Source: Pseudomonadota bacterium (GTDB lineage: Bacteria > Pseudomonadota > Gammaproteobacteria > GCA-001735895). From it: a stretch of 15,432 nucleotides of DNA. The translations under genes and the position numbers were made by a program. The notes under the pieces were generated by a model. It ran no database searches. It had not been told where the DNA came from and worked only from the letters and a program-made list of their open reading frames with translations. Below, one piece after another: positions 13,595 to 15,432 of this stretch. Position 1 is the first letter of the stretch, and each line of letters opens with the position of its first letter. Location of the stretch: the NCBI GenBank assembly GCA_022545625.1, contig JACZQS010000013.1, positions 1 to 15,432 on the forward strand, written 5' to 3'.

Positions 13595-15265
13595 ATGAAT
13601 CAAACCTACGATTACGTCATCGTCGGCGCCGGATCGGCGGGCTGCGTGCTGGCCAATCGGTTGACCGAGGATCCGGATATCTCGGTGCTATTACTCGAAT
13701 TCGGTGGCAGCGACCGGAGTATTTTTATCCAGATGCCGACGGCACTATCGATCCCGATGAATATGCCAAAATACAACTGGGGTTATCAGTCGCAACCCGA
13801 ACCCTACCTGGATAATCGGCGCATGGACTGTCCACGCGGCAAGGTGCTGGGCGGCTCATCGTCGATCAACGGCATGGTATACGTACGCGGCCACGCGATG
13901 GACTACGACGAATGGCAGGCGAGCGGTGCCAGGGACTGGGGATATAGCCACTGCCTGCCTTATTTCAAAAAGGCCGACGACTGGGCTTTTGGCAGCGACG
14001 AGTACCGAAACCAGCAGGGACCGCTGTCGGTGAATAATGGTAATAATATGCAAAACCCGTTGTACCGGGCATTCATCGAGGCGGGTGCGCAAGCGGGCTA
14101 TATGAAAACCGAAGATTATAACGGCCGCCAGCAGGAAGGATTCGGCCCGATGCATATGACGGTTAAAAACGGCGTCCGTTGGTCGACCGCGAATGCTTAC
14201 CTGAAACCGGTATTGAAGCGGCCAAATTTACAGCTGATTAGTGGTGCGATGACGCAGCGTATACTGCTTGACGGAAAAACGGCGAGCGCGGTTGAATTTC
14301 TTAAGGATGGACGTTTGCAGACCGCTGGCGCTAACCGGGACCTGATACTGAGCGCCGGACCGATTGCCTCGCCACATTTGCTCCAGTTGTCCGGCATCGG
14401 CCCGGCGGGAGTATTGAAAGCTGCGGGCATAGCAGTGAAGCACGACCTGCCCGGTGTCGGGGAAAACCTGCAGGATCATCTCGAGTTTTATTTTCAGTTC
14501 CGCTGCAAGCAACCCATCACACTCAATGGCAAGCTTGATTTGTGGAGCAAGTTCCTGATCGGCTCGCGCTGGTTTTTTTTCAAAACCGGTCTGGGTGCGA
14601 CGAATCATTTCGAGTCCTGTGCATTTATCCGCTCAAAGGCCGGGGTCAAATGGCCGGATATCCAGTACCATTTTTTACCGGCGGCGATGCGCTACGATGG
14701 CAACGCAGCGTTTGACGGGCATGGATTCCAGCTTCATGTCGGATACAATAAGCCCCGCAGTCGAGGTACGATCAAGGCGATATCACCAAAGATTGACGAC
14801 AAGCCCGAAATTATTTTTAACTACCTGCAACACCAAGATGATATCGAGGGATTCCGTGCCTGCGTACGCTTGACGCGTGAAATTATTTCGCAGCCGGCAA
14901 TGGATGCCTACCGGGGTTCCGAGATTCAACCGGGTGAGGGTGTGCAAAGCGATTCCGATATTGACGCATTCGTGCGAAGCGCGGTGGAGAGTGCCTACCA
15001 CCCTTCCTGCGCCTGCCGCATGGGGGAGGATTCGATGGCGGTGGTCGATTCCGAGACCCGCGTCCACGGTATCGAGGGTTTACGCGTGGTCGATTCCTCG
15101 ATTTTCCCGACCATTACCAATGGTAATCTGAATTCACCAACGATCATGTTGGCCGAACGCGCAGCGGATATCATCAAGGGGAAGGGGATGCTGGAAGCAT
15201 CGCAGGCGGTGGTTGGGCTTGGGGATGACTGGGAGAGCAAGCAGCGTTCTACCAGTGCGTCTTAA
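13595..15265 (+). CDS. betA: Choline dehydrogenase (GMC oxidoreductase)
   Basis: The 556-residue product equals E. coli BetA in length and shares its order of motifs. BetA is a membrane-associated flavoenzyme that oxidises choline to betaine aldehyde and on to glycine betaine. Seen: the N-terminal FAD site YDYVIVGAGSAGCVLANRLT, GMC signature 1 (PRGKVLGGSSSINGMVYVRG), signature 2 (SAGPIASPHLLQLSGIG), GVGENLQDHLEFY, and the active-site pair His469 in AYHPSCACRMG and Asn511 in TNGNLNSPT. An AGGAG lies eight bases before the ATG. The betB and betI partners usually found with it are not in the window; the gene that starts at 15387 is too short to judge. Distinguishing it from other GMC alcohol dehydrogenases relies on end-to-end resemblance to BetA. 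Confidence 0.92.
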   Translation: MNQTYDYVIVGAGSAGCVLANRLTEDPDISVLLLEFGGSDRSIFIQMPTALSIPMNMPKYNWGYQSQPEPYLDNRRMDCPRGKVLGGSSSINGMVYVRGHAMDYDEWQASGARDWGYSHCLPYFKKADDWAFGSDEYRNQQGPLSVNNGNNMQNPLYRAFIEAGAQAGYMKTEDYNGRQQEGFGPMHMTVKNGVRWSTANAYLKPVLKRPNLQLISGAMTQRILLDGKTASAVEFLKDGRLQTAGANRDLILSAGPIASPHLLQLSGIGPAGVLKAAGIAVKHDLPGVGENLQDHLEFYFQFRCKQPITLNGKLDLWSKFLIGSRWFFFKTGLGATNHFESCAFIRSKAGVKWPDIQYHFLPAAMRYDGNAAFDGHGFQLHVGYNKPRSRGTIKAISPKIDDKPEIIFNYLQHQDDIEGFRACVRLTREIISQPAMDAYRGSEIQPGEGVQSDSDIDAFVRSAVESAYHPSCACRMGEDSMAVVDSETRVHGIEGLRVVDSSIFPTITNGNLNSPTIMLAERAADIIKGKGMLEASQAVVGLGDDWESKQRSTSAS

Positions 15266-15266
15266 A

Positions 15267-15364
15267 AAAGGGGGATGATAAAACCTCCGGGCCAACTAAC
15301 GGAGGTATGAGCCTCCGCCCTTTATGGGTTCGAAACCAATGGCCTGCTGGAGTGCTTGAACCCA
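15267..15364 (+). promoter_or_regulatory. Structured leader with mutually exclusive hairpins
   Basis: Between betA and the next start, ACCTCCG (15283-15289) can pair with CGGAGGT (15300-15306), and the same CGGAGG (15300-15305) can instead pair with CCTCCG (15312-15317). An outer stem AAAGGG (15267-15272) with CCCTTT (15318-15323) can enclose the first form. A third pair is TGGGTTC (15325-15331) with GAACCCA (15358-15364). It matches no riboswitch class I recognise. It may be a leader switch for the gene at 15387 or only the 3' end of the betA transcript. Confidence 0.4.
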
Positions 15365-15386
15365 AGGAATTAGACAGGAGATATCC

Positions 15387-15432
15387 ATGATATTACTCAA
15401 AACCAGGTCTGGTGGGTTGACGTGGAATCAAC
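15387..15432 (+). CDS. Start of an unidentified gene, cut by the right edge
   Basis: An ATG at 15387 has a well-placed AGGAG six bases ahead (15376-15380) and opens a frame of 15 codons (MILLKTRSGGLTWNQ) to the edge. Too little is visible to name a family. The next frame also stays open from 15374 and would read DITQNQVWWVDVES near the edge, but has no start codon; more sequence would show which one is real. Confidence 0.45.
   Translation, partial: MILLKTRSGGLTWNQ

Noticed and set aside
14573..14580. Run of eight T in betA as a possible phase-variation tract
   Set aside because: It encodes Phe codons within a conserved WFFF stretch, is short, and nothing else suggests slippage control.
15324..15340. 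GGTTCGAAACC resembling a tRNA T-arm
   Set aside because: The T-stem cannot be extended to five pairs, and no matching acceptor, D-arm or anticodon arm is found upstream.

Overview
The window reads as a chromosomal accessory/catabolic region of a heterotrophic, probably marine or otherwise osmolyte-using gammaproteobacterium. BetA has the same length and motifs as the enterobacterial enzyme, the dimethylarginine hydrolase is close to the Pseudomonas type, and most of the sequence has mid-range GC. The taxonomic call is inference. No rRNA, tRNA, CRISPR array or insertion sequence was found.

Layout. (1) 1-1313, minus strand: an open reading frame that begins as a GlxA/GbdR-type regulator (DJ-1/PfpI-like domain plus AraC helix-turn-helix). 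At about position 549-566 it switches in frame to a GC-rich coiled coil that runs off the left edge. (2) 1475-3040, minus: an MttB-superfamily methyltransferase homologue, divergent from (3) 3260-4222, plus: a second, intact GlxA-type regulator that seems to use an ATT start codon. (4) 5763-4273, minus: an Lrp/AsnC regulator followed by a low-specificity threonine aldolase. These diverge from (5) 5923-11850, plus: a compact run of phenylalanine 4-hydroxylase, 4-hydroxyphenylpyruvate dioxygenase, a VOC-fold protein, fumarylacetoacetase, a MalY/PatB-type PLP enzyme, dimethylarginine dimethylaminohydrolase and a GNAT acetyltransferase. (6) 11854-11942: a pair of inverted REP-like palindromes. (7) 12090-13433: a SoxB/DAO-like FAD oxidoreductase, then a rho-independent terminator. 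(8) 13595-15265: choline dehydrogenase. (9) 15267-15432: a leader with mutually exclusive hairpins and the first codons of another gene.

How it fits together. Region 5 is a phenylalanine/tyrosine-to-homogentisate pathway: Phe to Tyr (PhhA), Tyr to 4-hydroxyphenylpyruvate (possibly the PatB-like enzyme), on to homogentisate (HPPD), with fumarylacetoacetase at the far end. Homogentisate 1,2-dioxygenase and maleylacetoacetate isomerase are missing from the cluster. A VOC protein with a full His/Glu/His/Glu metal set sits where they would be expected, overlapping both neighbours; this is the best candidate for undescribed biochemistry. The flanks share a methylated-amine theme: MttB homologue, two GlxA-type regulators, a sarcosine-oxidase-like flavoprotein, choline dehydrogenase, and a dimethylarginine hydrolase that would release dimethylamine.
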